Of a stretch of DNA of 64,000 bases, positions 17,195 through 26,396 are shown piece after piece (the stretch's first letter is position 1; each line of letters starts with the position of its first letter). This DNA is from a virus. The notes under the pieces were generated by a model. That model saw nothing but the letters and a program-made list of their open reading frames with translations. It was not told the origin of the DNA and did not search any database. A program made the translations under genes and the position numbers. Where the stretch lies: positions 1 to 64,000 of IMG/VR virus record IMGVR_UViG_3300009128_001551, one strand, 5' to 3'.

Positions 17195-18142
17195 GTGGCA
17201 GTTAAGAATTACGGTGCAGGAACTGTTAAGTTCAATGAAGGAATTATTGTCTCTGGGTCTGAAGGTACGACATATGCAACGCTGATAGTTTCTGGAGCAG
17301 CAATATTCAACGAAGAGGGGTCTATACATGATTTTAGGGTTGAAAGCGATAGTAACGCACACATGTTATTTGTCGACGGCGCAAACGATCGTGTGGGAGT
17401 AGGCTCATCAACACCAATATCATTATTAGATGTATCTGGGAAAATAGCAATTACGTCTGAGCAAGGTTCGACACCATCCGCGCCAGGTGACGGAGAAGGC
17501 TGGCTTTATACAAAGACAGACGGAAAAATTTACTGGCAATCTTTTGATGTTGCAGAAACAGATTTGACATCTGGATCCGGAGGAGGAGGAGGAAGCCCAG
17601 GTGGATCAGATGGTCAAATTCAGTATAACAATAATAGCTCTTTTGGTGGCACATCTGGAATTTTTTATGATGACACAAATAACATTGTTGGGATTGGAAC
17701 AACATCTCCAAAGGTTGGATTAGATGTGCATCATGATCCTTCTAGTTTGGCAAATGATACTGGCGGCGGCGAAGTTATAACATTCGGCACAGAAGACGTA
17801 ACTGATACACTTGCTGCAGGAAAGTTAATGTGCCTAGACTCAGGCGGCATATGGAAATATGCAGATGCAAATATAATTACATCAGGAAGCTCACAAATGA
17901 TAGCAATTGCGCTAGGAACAACTGTTGCAAATGGATTGTTGATTAGGGGATTTTTTGACGGAACAACAGAACTAAATAATTTTATAAAGGGAGAGGCTAT
18001 ATTTGTAAGTACAACAGCGGGAAAAGTTGATACAACAGCTCCTTCTACTGCTGGTAATTTCGTTCGTGTTGTGGGTTGGTGCACAGATACAGCAAACGTA
18101 TTCTACTTTAATCCCAGCGGCGACTGGGTTGAGCTAGGATAA
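17195..18142 (+). CDS. Tail fibre/virion protein with repeated 'VGIGTTSP' modules
   Basis: A 315-aa structural protein; GTG start with GGGAGAAA just upstream. Two copies of a short beta module are visible (DRVGVGSSTPISLLDVSGK and NNIVGIGTTSPKVGLDVHHD), separated by a Gly/Ser linker (SGSGGGGGSPGG). This module is typical of phage fibres and other trimeric fibrous proteins, and linkers of this type join fibre domains. It opens the fibre block; I cannot say which fibre it belongs to. Confidence 0.65.
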   Translation: MAVKNYGAGTVKFNEGIIVSGSEGTTYATLIVSGAAIFNEEGSIHDFRVESDSNAHMLFVDGANDRVGVGSSTPISLLDVSGKIAITSEQGSTPSAPGDGEGWLYTKTDGKIYWQSFDVAETDLTSGSGGGGGSPGGSDGQIQYNNNSSFGGTSGIFYDDTNNIVGIGTTSPKVGLDVHHDPSSLANDTGGGEVITFGTEDVTDTLAAGKLMCLDSGGIWKYADANIITSGSSQMIAIALGTTVANGLLIRGFFDGTTELNNFIKGEAIFVSTTAGKVDTTAPSTAGNFVRVVGWCTDTANVFYFNPSGDWVELG

Positions 18143-18146
18143 AACA

Positions 18147-18626
18147 ATGGGTGCAATTGTCTTTAGCGGTGCTACGTTTACAACTAGCAGCAGCCCTGTA
18201 GACGAGCTACCAAAACTATTTTCATCTGGAACATATGAGCTATTTGATGATGTTGATATTGGAAGTAGCTATGTGTCACATGTTAGCGCAAGTCTGGCTC
18301 TTACAACTACTTCCGATGTAAAAGCTTATTGGTCTCCTTCTCGAATTCGTGAAGATGTAGCTCAAGGCCGTGGGCTTGCATACATTAGCTGTAGTGACGG
18401 AACAATTGAAAACAGCCCTGAATGGTATTTTACACGTGGTGGGTGGTCATGGGAAACACACTCTGCAGGTTTCCAGTGGATTTTTTCAGATGTTCCGTCT
18501 GGAACACAAACATTTACGCTGATGGTCAAATCAATTAATGGTGAGGTAAAAATGAATCGTGTAGCTGGCGTCGACGGCGTCAACGAAGGAAGAGATGTAC
18601 TTTATATTGAAACAATAAACAGATAA
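18147..18626 (+). CDS. Fibre-associated protein, single copy of a 155-aa domain
   Basis: A 159-aa protein made of one domain that is repeated twice in the next gene. Shared pattern: a VSASLALTTTSDVKAYWSPS strand pair, a Gly/Ser turn (GRGLAYISCS), an aromatic stretch, VPSGTQTFTL, then GEVKMN and a final LYIETINR. A beta-sandwich of receptor-binding or fibre-tip type is likely; no known family recognised. Confidence 0.55.
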   Translation: MGAIVFSGATFTTSSSPVDELPKLFSSGTYELFDDVDIGSSYVSHVSASLALTTTSDVKAYWSPSRIREDVAQGRGLAYISCSDGTIENSPEWYFTRGGWSWETHSAGFQWIFSDVPSGTQTFTLMVKSINGEVKMNRVAGVDGVNEGRDVLYIETINR

Positions 18627-19583
18627 ATGTCAAATATAAAAAAAATTACAGGTGTAACATTTATCACATCATCAGACGGTTCAAATGTTTTATTTTCAAG
18701 CGGGGCTAACGAGGGAACTACGTGGCTAGACCTACCCGGATCAGGAAAGCCATACAAGACAATTGTCAGTACTGAGTTGACGCTTGACACAGTCTCAGAT
18801 GTTAAAGTGACATTTTGTCCCAGCATTGCATATGAAGAAAATGGTGGATCGGCATTGGGACAGTTTAGCACAAGCTATGATGAAACAGGTCCGGAATATA
18901 TAACTTTTAGCAAAAGTACACAATATGTTGCACAAAGTCTTTCATGTATGCATGTTTTTGAAAATGTACCCACTGGATCACATACGTTTTACTTTAAAGG
19001 AAAACCTCTTGCAGGACAAATTACATGTAATCACTATGCAAACAATGACACAAATGGAAAAGGTTTTGATATTATATGGGCTGAGACAGTTAATCGTGCG
19101 CTAACGAGGGTTGGAAAAATATCTGGTGTTGCTGTTACAGAAATGGTGTCCAAAAATATATTATTTGCTAGTGGCACAAACAATAAAGAAATTTCTCTTA
19201 CAAATACGATGCAAGGTATTGTTAGTGCCAGTATAACACTAACAGAAACGTCAGATGTTAAAATGATGTTTTATCCATCACAGATAGCTGAGGCTTCGGC
19301 CGGCGGCGCTGTTTATCAGTTTAGCGGTAGCAATGGGTCATTAAGCCCAATATTTTATGGCGCAAGGTACATATGGAACAACTGTGCAGACACATCAGAA
19401 ATTATATGGTATCTTGAAGGCCTCGCATCGGGAACACATACGTTTACACTTAATGCAAAAGAGGTTATTGGTGAGGTGTACATGAATGGAAGAATTGAGG
19501 GTGCAACATACGGCTATGAAAATACTGGTGTAACATTTGACGGCACTGATTTGATATACATCGAAACACTTACAAAAAGCTAG
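18627..19583 (+). CDS. Fibre-associated protein, two tandem copies of the 155-aa domain
   Basis: A 318-aa protein, twice the length of its upstream neighbour and following it directly. Copy 1 (about 1-160) has VSTELTLDTVSDVKVTFCPS, VPTGSHTFYF and ETVNR; copy 2 (about 160-318) has VSASITLTETSDVKMMFYPS, LASGTHTFTL and LIYIETLTK. The copies correspond one-to-one with the 159-aa protein. This is a local duplication history of three domains, probably fibre-tip or fibre-decoration domains. Confidence 0.55.
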   Translation: MSNIKKITGVTFITSSDGSNVLFSSGANEGTTWLDLPGSGKPYKTIVSTELTLDTVSDVKVTFCPSIAYEENGGSALGQFSTSYDETGPEYITFSKSTQYVAQSLSCMHVFENVPTGSHTFYFKGKPLAGQITCNHYANNDTNGKGFDIIWAETVNRALTRVGKISGVAVTEMVSKNILFASGTNNKEISLTNTMQGIVSASITLTETSDVKMMFYPSQIAEASAGGAVYQFSGSNGSLSPIFYGARYIWNNCADTSEIIWYLEGLASGTHTFTLNAKEVIGEVYMNGRIEGATYGYENTGVTFDGTDLIYIETLTKS

Positions 19584-19604
19584 CTATTTTAATTAATCTA
19601 TGAC

Positions 19605-19655
19605 AGTAAGTCGCCTTATAAAATATCGCTGTTGATTAAAATCAACTGGCTTACT
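19605..19655 (+). other. Branched hairpin in the gap before the giant fibre gene
   Basis: The 142-nt gap 19584-19725 holds AGTAAG (19605-19610) able to pair with CTTACT (19650-19655), enclosing a 7-bp inner hairpin GTTGATT/AATCAAC (19631-19637 with 19640-19646). No U-tract follows, so it is not a standard terminator; a processing site or leader structure is possible. Confidence 0.35.
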
Positions 19656-19668
19656 CTTCATAACAACT

Positions 19669-19676
19669 ATATTTAT
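19669..19676 (+). promoter_or_regulatory. ATATTTAT motif upstream of the giant fibre gene
   Basis: Exact copy of the recurring ATATTTAT motif, ending 49 nt before ATG 19726, the longest spacing of the seven sites. Candidate late promoter -10-like element. Confidence 0.35.
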
Positions 19677-19725
19677 TGTTGGATGAGTGTGCTTTAAGTG
19701 AAACTATCTATGTTAAGAGTTACAG

Positions 19726-22700
19726 ATGTCGTCTAGTAGAAAGAGTGATATAAAAAAGAGTGACTTTATAGTTCTCCAAAAGAAACTCTCTGAAAGAGTT
19801 GATAGAATTATCTCTCCAAACAGCTTTCAGGTTGGACTAGACTCAGACGCATTTAAAAGTCAATTAACTACAAAGGGTGTTTTAGTTGCATCTGGAGGAA
19901 TAACTGGATCAATTACAAAGCTAATTGACGGATCAGACTTTATTCAGGGCGGAGACAATATTATTGTTACGACTGGATCAAAAGGATCAATACACATAAA
20001 AGCGAATGTTGGTAGCGGAAAAGGAGATAGAGACGCAACATTTGTTGTTCTTGAGGCAACAGGGTCATTAAATGCCGAGAGGGTCCTTGCAGCCGGCGCA
20101 GGTCTAACATTTAATGATGGAGGCGCTGGCGGAAATATAACGATTGCTGCAAATACAAATGACTTAGCGTTTGTTTCATCAGCAAGCATCTTTAAGTCTG
20201 ATGTGACTATGGAGAGCAATACATACCTGTTTGGAAATGTATCTGGTTTCAACTTAACAGGTTCGATAAGAGGTGCACAGTTTCATGTATCTGCTTCATC
20301 GACGCTGTTTGATAGCAGGGTTCATTTTTCACAGTCAATATCAGCGTTTGAGGCAACGGGTTCAGCAAAATTTCAAACAGGAATGACAGGATCCTTACAC
20401 AGGTTAATAGATGGAAGGAGCTATCTTAGCGCAGGTGATAATATCACGATTGATTCTGGTTCAGATGCAGCCGGCCAGGTAATCATTTCAGCTCCCTCAG
20501 CGGGTGCAGGAGGCGCTGATAAAGATGCAAAGTTTGTAGTTTTAGGCCTGACGAGCTCTTTGCCAAATGAGAGATTATTAGGACTAGATAACGGCCTTAG
20601 GGCGACGGATGGCGGCGCTGGTGGAACATACCTTTTAAGAATTAATGAAAATGTCGTCGCAAAACTGGTATCAGGTACAACGTTCACAGACAACGTACAC
20701 TTCTCAGGATCTGTTTCTGATTTCACAGCAACCGGAACAATAAAGGCAAGCTCAGGAATACAAGTAACCGGATCATCATATTTTAATGATGCTGTTCACA
20801 TGTCAGGAAGCGTCTCGGGTTTTATTTTGACCGGAGCCATACGAGGACCTTCTCTTCATGTAACATCAGATGCAACTAAGATTGAAAATAATCTATATCT
20901 TTCTGCAACAGTTTCTGATTTCACAGCAACCGGAACAATAAAGGCAAGCTCTGGATTAGAGGTATCATCTAATTCATATTTTAACGGTCCAGTACAGCAT
21001 AGTGGTAGTGTTCACCTTTCAGGATCAGTGTCTGACTTCGCACTAACAGGAACGATAAAGAGTTCAGCTTCAAAGATTATTGAGTCATCAGTTGCAACAG
21101 AGATAGAGACGTCAGCAGGGAAGCTAGTTCTTGATGGAAAGACAGGCGTGTCGATTCATGAGGGAGGAGTTGCTGTTATCTCTGTTCAGGATAGCAGAGA
21201 TGTTAAGTTTGAAAATCAAGGAGATGTTTGGTTTGCAAATACCGGAGGATCGACAAGTGATCCAGACGTCGAATTTGATGGATATGTGAGATTTGATAAT
21301 CAGGCAGAGTTTGACAAGGGTGCAAAGTTTGATGATAATATACACCTATCAGGATCAGTGTCTGACTTCTCATTAACAGGAACAATTAAAAGTAATGTCT
21401 CAAAGATAATTGAGTCATCAGTTGCAACAGAGATAGAGACAGCAGGAGGATTTTTAACTCTAGATGGACGAGATGGAATAAAGATCAAGCAGGGCGGAAC
21501 AGATGTAATCATTGCAACGACAGGAAGCGTATATGTTGGATCTGGAAGTATACATCTCTCAGGATCTGTATCAGATTTTACTCTAACAGGGACAATAAAA
21601 AGCTCTGCTTCAAAGATAATTGAGTCATCAGTTGCAACAGAGATAGAGACAAAGTCAGGAAAGGTAACGATTGACGGACAGACGGGTGTCTCTCTTCAAA
21701 ATGCCGGAACACAGTTGTTTTCGATAGATCCTGCCGGAGTTTATTTTCACGGATCTGTGTCATCGTTTGTTGCAACAGGAACAGCTAGGTTCAATAGTGG
21801 TCTTAGCGGATCACTAACGACATTGTCTGACGGATCAGAATATCTTATAGCCGGTTCTGGAATCTCAATTTCAACAGGCACAGATGGCTCTCTGACAATC
21901 ACTAATGATGGAACAGTTGGAGATATAACAGCTGTAACAGCAGGAACAGGTCTCTCAGGAGGAGGAACATCTGGTGCAGTAACGTTAAATATCGATGATA
22001 GTGTTGTTGCGACAGTTTCAGGAAGCAATTTTACAGGAGGAGTTAAATTTAGCAATGATGTGTATTTGTCAGGATCTGTTTCAGATTTTACGTTAACGGG
22101 ATCAATTAAGGGACCACAGGTTCACATCTCATCTGATTCAACAAAGATAGATAACAGCATTTATCTGTCAGGATCTGTTTTTGCAGATAGTCTTAGTGGA
22201 TCATTAACAACACTAGCTGACGGATCACCGTACTTAGTTGCAGGAAAAAACATAACACTATCAACAGGATCGTCTGGAAACGTTACTGTTACAGCAGCAG
22301 CTGGAGGTGCTGATGATGCAGCGTCATATGTTGTGCTATCATCAACAGGGTCTCTTCAAAATGAAAGAGTTCTTGCAGCAGGCTCTGGTCTGACAATATC
22401 TGATGCTGGTGTGGGATCATCTATAACCGTTGCAATAAACACTAATGTCGTAGCTCAAGTTTCATCTGGAACAACATTTACAGACAACGTACACTTTTCA
22501 GGTTCTGTGTCTGACATGTCAGTTACGGGAACGGCCAGATTTACATCCGGATTAAGCGGATCACTTACAGCTCTGACTGATGGAACTGAATATCTCATTG
22601 CTGGATCTGGAATTTCTATCTCAACGGGTTCTAGCGGTGCACTAACAATCACAAATGACGGAACAGTTGGAGACATATCATCCGTTACTGCAGGAACTGG

Positions 22701-25700
22701 ATTGACCGGTGGCGGAACGTCTGGGGCAGTAACACTCAACATAAACGATAGTACAGTTGCAACAATATCGGGATCATCATTTACAGGAGTGACAAAGCAC
22801 ACACAGGGTCTTTCTGGATCACTAACAAGATTGACAGATGGAACTTCATACCTTGCAGCAGGTAGCAACGTAACTATTTCTACAGGGTCATCTGGACAGA
22901 TATCAATATCATCCACAGACACAAACACCACGTATACAGCTGGAACAGGATTAGATCTTTCTAGCACGACGTTTAGCATCGATGATAGTGTTGTTGCTAC
23001 TGTGTCAGGAACAACATTCTCAGGAAACGTTGTTGCATCGTCTGGGATATCTGGCTCGTTGCAAAACCTTGCAAATGGAACATCTTATCTTTCAGCAGGC
23101 TCTAATGTCACCATTTCAACCGGCTCCTCTGGACAGATAACTGTCTCATCAACAGACACAAATACAACATACACAGCCGGAACAGGTCTTGATCTATCTA
23201 GTACAACATTCAGCATAGACGACTCTATAGTTGCAACAGTTTCTGGTGCTGTGTTTAATGGCGCTGTTAAGTTTGATAATGGAGTTTATCTTTCTGGATC
23301 AGTCTCTGATTTCTCATTAACAGGAACAATAAAGAATTCTTCTTCTAAGATAATAAAGTCTTCAGTTGCGACAGAGATAGAAACATCTGCTGGAACTCTA
23401 ACTCTAAACGGCGCTACAGGAATAGATTTTCAGTACAGCGGTAGCTCATATTTTAGACTAAATTCAGGATCAATAGTAATAGGAGATCTTAGCGGCTCAG
23501 CAACATTTGGCGTAGCTTCGCCTGACATCTATGTCTCAGGTGCAATTCAAAGCAATCTACATCTATCAGGACAAGTTTTTGCAGATAAGCTTAGCGGCTC
23601 TTTGACAGCTCTAGCAGATGGTTCAGAATACCTCATTGCAGGTTCTGGAATTTCTATTTCAACAGGATCAAGCGGAGCTTTAACTATTACAAACGATGGA
23701 ACAGTTGGAGATATAACTGCCGTAACTGCTGGAACTGGACTGACAGGAGGCGGAACATCTGGAGTTGTAACCTTAAATATTGATGATAGCACTGTTGCAA
23801 CAATATCAGGTAGTAATTTCACAGGAGCAGTTTCATTTGGCGCAGGATTGTCAGGATCTTTACACCATCTATCAGATGGGACGTCGTATTTAGCGGGAGG
23901 AAGCAATGTTACAGTTTCAACTGGTTCGACAGGGCAGATAGTAATTGCTTCAACTGACACCAATACGACTTACACTGCTGGTGACGGCCTAGATCTCTCT
24001 AGCACAGAGTTTAGTATCGATGTCAAATCTTCTGGCGGTCTAAAGATTGATTCAACTGAATTAGCGATCGACGACAGCATCGTTGCAACAATATCAGGAG
24101 CAATATTTACAGGCAACATTGTTGCATCATCTGGTCTATCAGGATCACTTCAGAACCTTTCAGGAGGATTGTCATATCTTTCAGCAGGCAGCAATGTAGC
24201 AATTACAACTGCGTCAAATGGTCAAATAACAATTGCTTCAACAGACACAAATACAACATACACAGCCGGAACCGGACTAAGCTTATCAAGCACGACATTT
24301 AGTGTAGACGACAGTATAGTTGCAACAGTTTCAGGAACATCATTTAGCGGAGTTGTTAATTTTTCACAAGGATTGTCTGGATCATTAACAAAACTAACAG
24401 ATGGATCTAACTATCTAATTGCCGGATCAAATGTTACAATTTCAACAGGTTCATCAGGCGCAATTACAATTTCATCTACAGCAGCAGGAACTGGAGATAT
24501 AACAGCTGTAACTGCAGGAACAGGTCTCTCAGGGGGAGGAACATCTGGAGCTGTTACTCTTAATATTGATGACAGTGTCGTCGCAACTGTTTCAGGAACA
24601 ACATTCTCAGGAAATGTTGTTGCATCGTCTGGCTTGTCTGGTTCGTTACAGAATCTATCTAATGGAACATCATACCTCGCTGCAGGTAGCAACGTTACCA
24701 TTTCTACAGGGTCATCTGGACAGATATCAATATCATCCACAGACACAAATACAACATATACCGCAGGTACAGGTCTAAGTCTTTCTAGTACAGAGTTTTC
24801 AGTTGATGATAGTGTTGTTGCGACAGTGTCAGGAACAACGTTTAATGGATCAGTTGGGTTTAGCGCAGGATTAAGCGGCTCTCTTACAACACTAACAGAT
24901 GGGTCAGAATATCTTGTTGCAGGTGGCGGCATATCAATTTCAACTGGATCAAGCGGTGCTTTAACAATATCAACGGACGGAAGCGCAGGTACTGGTGACA
25001 TAACATCAGTTACAGCCGGAACAGGCCTCTCAGGAGGCGGAACGTCTGGTGCAGTGACGTTAAATATAGATGACAGCGTCGTTGCGACAGTTTCAGGTAC
25101 GACATTTACAGGTGTAACAGTCCACTCAGCTGGATTGTCTGGGTCACTTACATCATTGTCTGATGGGTCTGATTATCTCATTGCCGGATCTGGCATTTCT
25201 ATCTCGACTGGCTCCAGCGGAGCGCTAACAATAACAAGCGACGGAGGTGCAGGGTCTGGCGATATCACTTCTGTTACTGCAGGAACCGGATTGACAGGCG
25301 GTGGAACGTCTGGAGCTGTTACACTTAATATCGATGATAGCGTTGTCGCAACAGTTTCAGGCACAACGTTTAACGGAGCTGTTAAGTTTGATGCAGGATT
25401 ATCAGGCTCTTTGATCAGTCTAACAAGCGGATTACCATATCTTGTTGCAGGTGATAATGTTACAATATCAACAGGATCAAACGGCCAAATTACCATCAAT
25501 GCTGATAGCGAGCAGATAAAAAATCAGATGGTATTCAACGAGACACCGTCTGGATCAATTAACGGAGTCAACAGGGTGTTTACGCTTGCCAACACACCAA
25601 ACCCTGACACAAGCCTAATGCTATATCTAAATGGTTCGCTTCAGACGTCTGGATCATCTTCAGACTATACGCTTGTTGATGACACGATAACGTTTGCTGC

Positions 25701-25998
25701 GTCATGGGTACCCATTGTGGGTGATGTCATGAGGTCAACATATAGCAAGGCTGTTACGGGCGGAACAGCGACGGTTAAGTTCAATGAGACACCTGCTGGC
25801 ACACAAAATGGCTCTAATACAGCATTTACGATATCAAAGACTCCGTCAACGACAAGCAGTGTAATGATATACATGAACGGACAGCTTCTCACTCAAGGTG
25901 TAAATAATGACGTTGTCGTCAGCGGTCAGGATGTAACATTTAATGCCGCACCCCTTTCATCAGACATTATATTTGCAACATATCCCTATATTTCTTAA
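19726..25998 (+). CDS. Giant repeat-built tail fibre protein (2090 aa)
   Basis: A very long fibre built from degenerate repeats. Two main units recur: a 'HLSGSVSDFTLTGTIKSSASKI' unit in the N-terminal half, and a 'GLSGSLTTLTDGSEYLIAGS' unit followed by GISISTGSSGALTI, TAGTGLTGGGTSG and AVTLNIDDSVVATVSGT in the C-terminal half, at roughly 60-95-aa spacing. The C-terminal 170 residues are two copies of an ~80-aa beta domain (FNETPSGSINGVNRVFTL...YLNGSLQ, then FNETPAGTQNGSNTAFTI...YMNGQLL). Thr/Ser/Gly-rich with almost no Cys or Trp: a trimeric beta-helical shaft with terminal domains is likely. Some repeats remain identical at DNA level, so copy number may vary by recombination. Confidence 0.75.
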   Translation: MSSSRKSDIKKSDFIVLQKKLSERVDRIISPNSFQVGLDSDAFKSQLTTKGVLVASGGITGSITKLIDGSDFIQGGDNIIVTTGSKGSIHIKANVGSGKGDRDATFVVLEATGSLNAERVLAAGAGLTFNDGGAGGNITIAANTNDLAFVSSASIFKSDVTMESNTYLFGNVSGFNLTGSIRGAQFHVSASSTLFDSRVHFSQSISAFEATGSAKFQTGMTGSLHRLIDGRSYLSAGDNITIDSGSDAAGQVIISAPSAGAGGADKDAKFVVLGLTSSLPNERLLGLDNGLRATDGGAGGTYLLRINENVVAKLVSGTTFTDNVHFSGSVSDFTATGTIKASSGIQVTGSSYFNDAVHMSGSVSGFILTGAIRGPSLHVTSDATKIENNLYLSATVSDFTATGTIKASSGLEVSSNSYFNGPVQHSGSVHLSGSVSDFALTGTIKSSASKIIESSVATEIETSAGKLVLDGKTGVSIHEGGVAVISVQDSRDVKFENQGDVWFANTGGSTSDPDVEFDGYVRFDNQAEFDKGAKFDDNIHLSGSVSDFSLTGTIKSNVSKIIESSVATEIETAGGFLTLDGRDGIKIKQGGTDVIIATTGSVYVGSGSIHLSGSVSDFTLTGTIKSSASKIIESSVATEIETKSGKVTIDGQTGVSLQNAGTQLFSIDPAGVYFHGSVSSFVATGTARFNSGLSGSLTTLSDGSEYLIAGSGISISTGTDGSLTITNDGTVGDITAVTAGTGLSGGGTSGAVTLNIDDSVVATVSGSNFTGGVKFSNDVYLSGSVSDFTLTGSIKGPQVHISSDSTKIDNSIYLSGSVFADSLSGSLTTLADGSPYLVAGKNITLSTGSSGNVTVTAAAGGADDAASYVVLSSTGSLQNERVLAAGSGLTISDAGVGSSITVAINTNVVAQVSSGTTFTDNVHFSGSVSDMSVTGTARFTSGLSGSLTALTDGTEYLIAGSGISISTGSSGALTITNDGTVGDISSVTAGTGLTGGGTSGAVTLNINDSTVATISGSSFTGVTKHTQGLSGSLTRLTDGTSYLAAGSNVTISTGSSGQISISSTDTNTTYTAGTGLDLSSTTFSIDDSVVATVSGTTFSGNVVASSGISGSLQNLANGTSYLSAGSNVTISTGSSGQITVSSTDTNTTYTAGTGLDLSSTTFSIDDSIVATVSGAVFNGAVKFDNGVYLSGSVSDFSLTGTIKNSSSKIIKSSVATEIETSAGTLTLNGATGIDFQYSGSSYFRLNSGSIVIGDLSGSATFGVASPDIYVSGAIQSNLHLSGQVFADKLSGSLTALADGSEYLIAGSGISISTGSSGALTITNDGTVGDITAVTAGTGLTGGGTSGVVTLNIDDSTVATISGSNFTGAVSFGAGLSGSLHHLSDGTSYLAGGSNVTVSTGSTGQIVIASTDTNTTYTAGDGLDLSSTEFSIDVKSSGGLKIDSTELAIDDSIVATISGAIFTGNIVASSGLSGSLQNLSGGLSYLSAGSNVAITTASNGQITIASTDTNTTYTAGTGLSLSSTTFSVDDSIVATVSGTSFSGVVNFSQGLSGSLTKLTDGSNYLIAGSNVTISTGSSGAITISSTAAGTGDITAVTAGTGLSGGGTSGAVTLNIDDSVVATVSGTTFSGNVVASSGLSGSLQNLSNGTSYLAAGSNVTISTGSSGQISISSTDTNTTYTAGTGLSLSSTEFSVDDSVVATVSGTTFNGSVGFSAGLSGSLTTLTDGSEYLVAGGGISISTGSSGALTISTDGSAGTGDITSVTAGTGLSGGGTSGAVTLNIDDSVVATVSGTTFTGVTVHSAGLSGSLTSLSDGSDYLIAGSGISISTGSSGALTITSDGGAGSGDITSVTAGTGLTGGGTSGAVTLNIDDSVVATVSGTTFNGAVKFDAGLSGSLISLTSGLPYLVAGDNVTISTGSNGQITINADSEQIKNQMVFNETPSGSINGVNRVFTLANTPNPDTSLMLYLNGSLQTSGSSSDYTLVDDTITFAASWVPIVGDVMRSTYSKAVTGGTATVKFNETPAGTQNGSNTAFTISKTPSTTSSVMIYMNGQLLTQGVNNDVVVSGQDVTFNAAPLSSDIIFATYPYIS

Positions 25999-26016
25999 AA
26001 TGATCTTTCGGAGCAA

Positions 26017-26024
26017 ATATTTAT
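26017..26024 (+). promoter_or_regulatory. ATATTTAT motif upstream of the 72-aa gene
   Basis: Exact motif, ending 22 nt before GTG 26047, inside the 48-nt gap after the giant fibre gene. Confidence 0.4.
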
Positions 26025-26046
26025 GATTACATAATGAAGATGGCAA

Positions 26047-26265
26047 GTGACAGAATATAAAACATCAGATTTAGCCTTAGCAGCATTCCTTGTGATGCGG
26101 GGACTTCCTTTGCTCAATGCAACAAGGACTAGTGGAAAATTTGAATTCATCTTTAATGATTCAGATAATAAGGCTATACAACTGTCAATTGAATTTGTCA
26201 ATAGTGAATTTTCAAAATTTGACAACCACGTTAGAACGTTAAAGAAAATTCTCTACAGATCATAA
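26047..26265 (+). CDS. Small conserved protein, DUF5659-like
   Basis: A 72-aa protein from GTG. The pattern YKTSDLALAAFLVMRGLPL, FEFIFND, then VNSEFSKFDNHVRTLKKILY resembles DUF5659, a family of small proteins of unknown function found in phages and bacteria. It sits between two fibre genes and has its own candidate promoter. No catalytic residues are apparent. Confidence 0.55.
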   Translation: MTEYKTSDLALAAFLVMRGLPLLNATRTSGKFEFIFNDSDNKAIQLSIEFVNSEFSKFDNHVRTLKKILYRS

Positions 26266-26340
26266 AAGATCAGCCTTATCTTTAAAATCTTGACTAGCTG
26301 TAATATTTAAAGATGAAAAGTTTCGTTTTTGTATTTGGTT

Positions 26341-26352
26341 GTGTGTGTGTGT
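26341..26352. repeat. (GT)6 dinucleotide tract
   Basis: Six GT units lie in the 131-nt gap between the 72-aa gene and the 996-aa fibre gene, about 45 nt upstream of the latter's start. The gap otherwise holds only AT-rich sequence and an AAAAGGAAAA ribosome site. Such tracts can change length by slippage and could tune spacing in a leader. Confidence 0.6.
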
Positions 26353-26396
26353 GTAAGTTAGGAATTTAACACAACAAAACAAAAGGAAAAATAATT

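Noticed and set aside
22455-25499. Pro/Val-rich minus-strand ORFs inside the giant fibre gene
   Set aside because: They are antisense images of the repeated Thr/Gly codons.
19726-25998. CRISPR-like or microsatellite array
   Set aside because: Repeats are in frame, degenerate and protein-coding with no constant spacer size.
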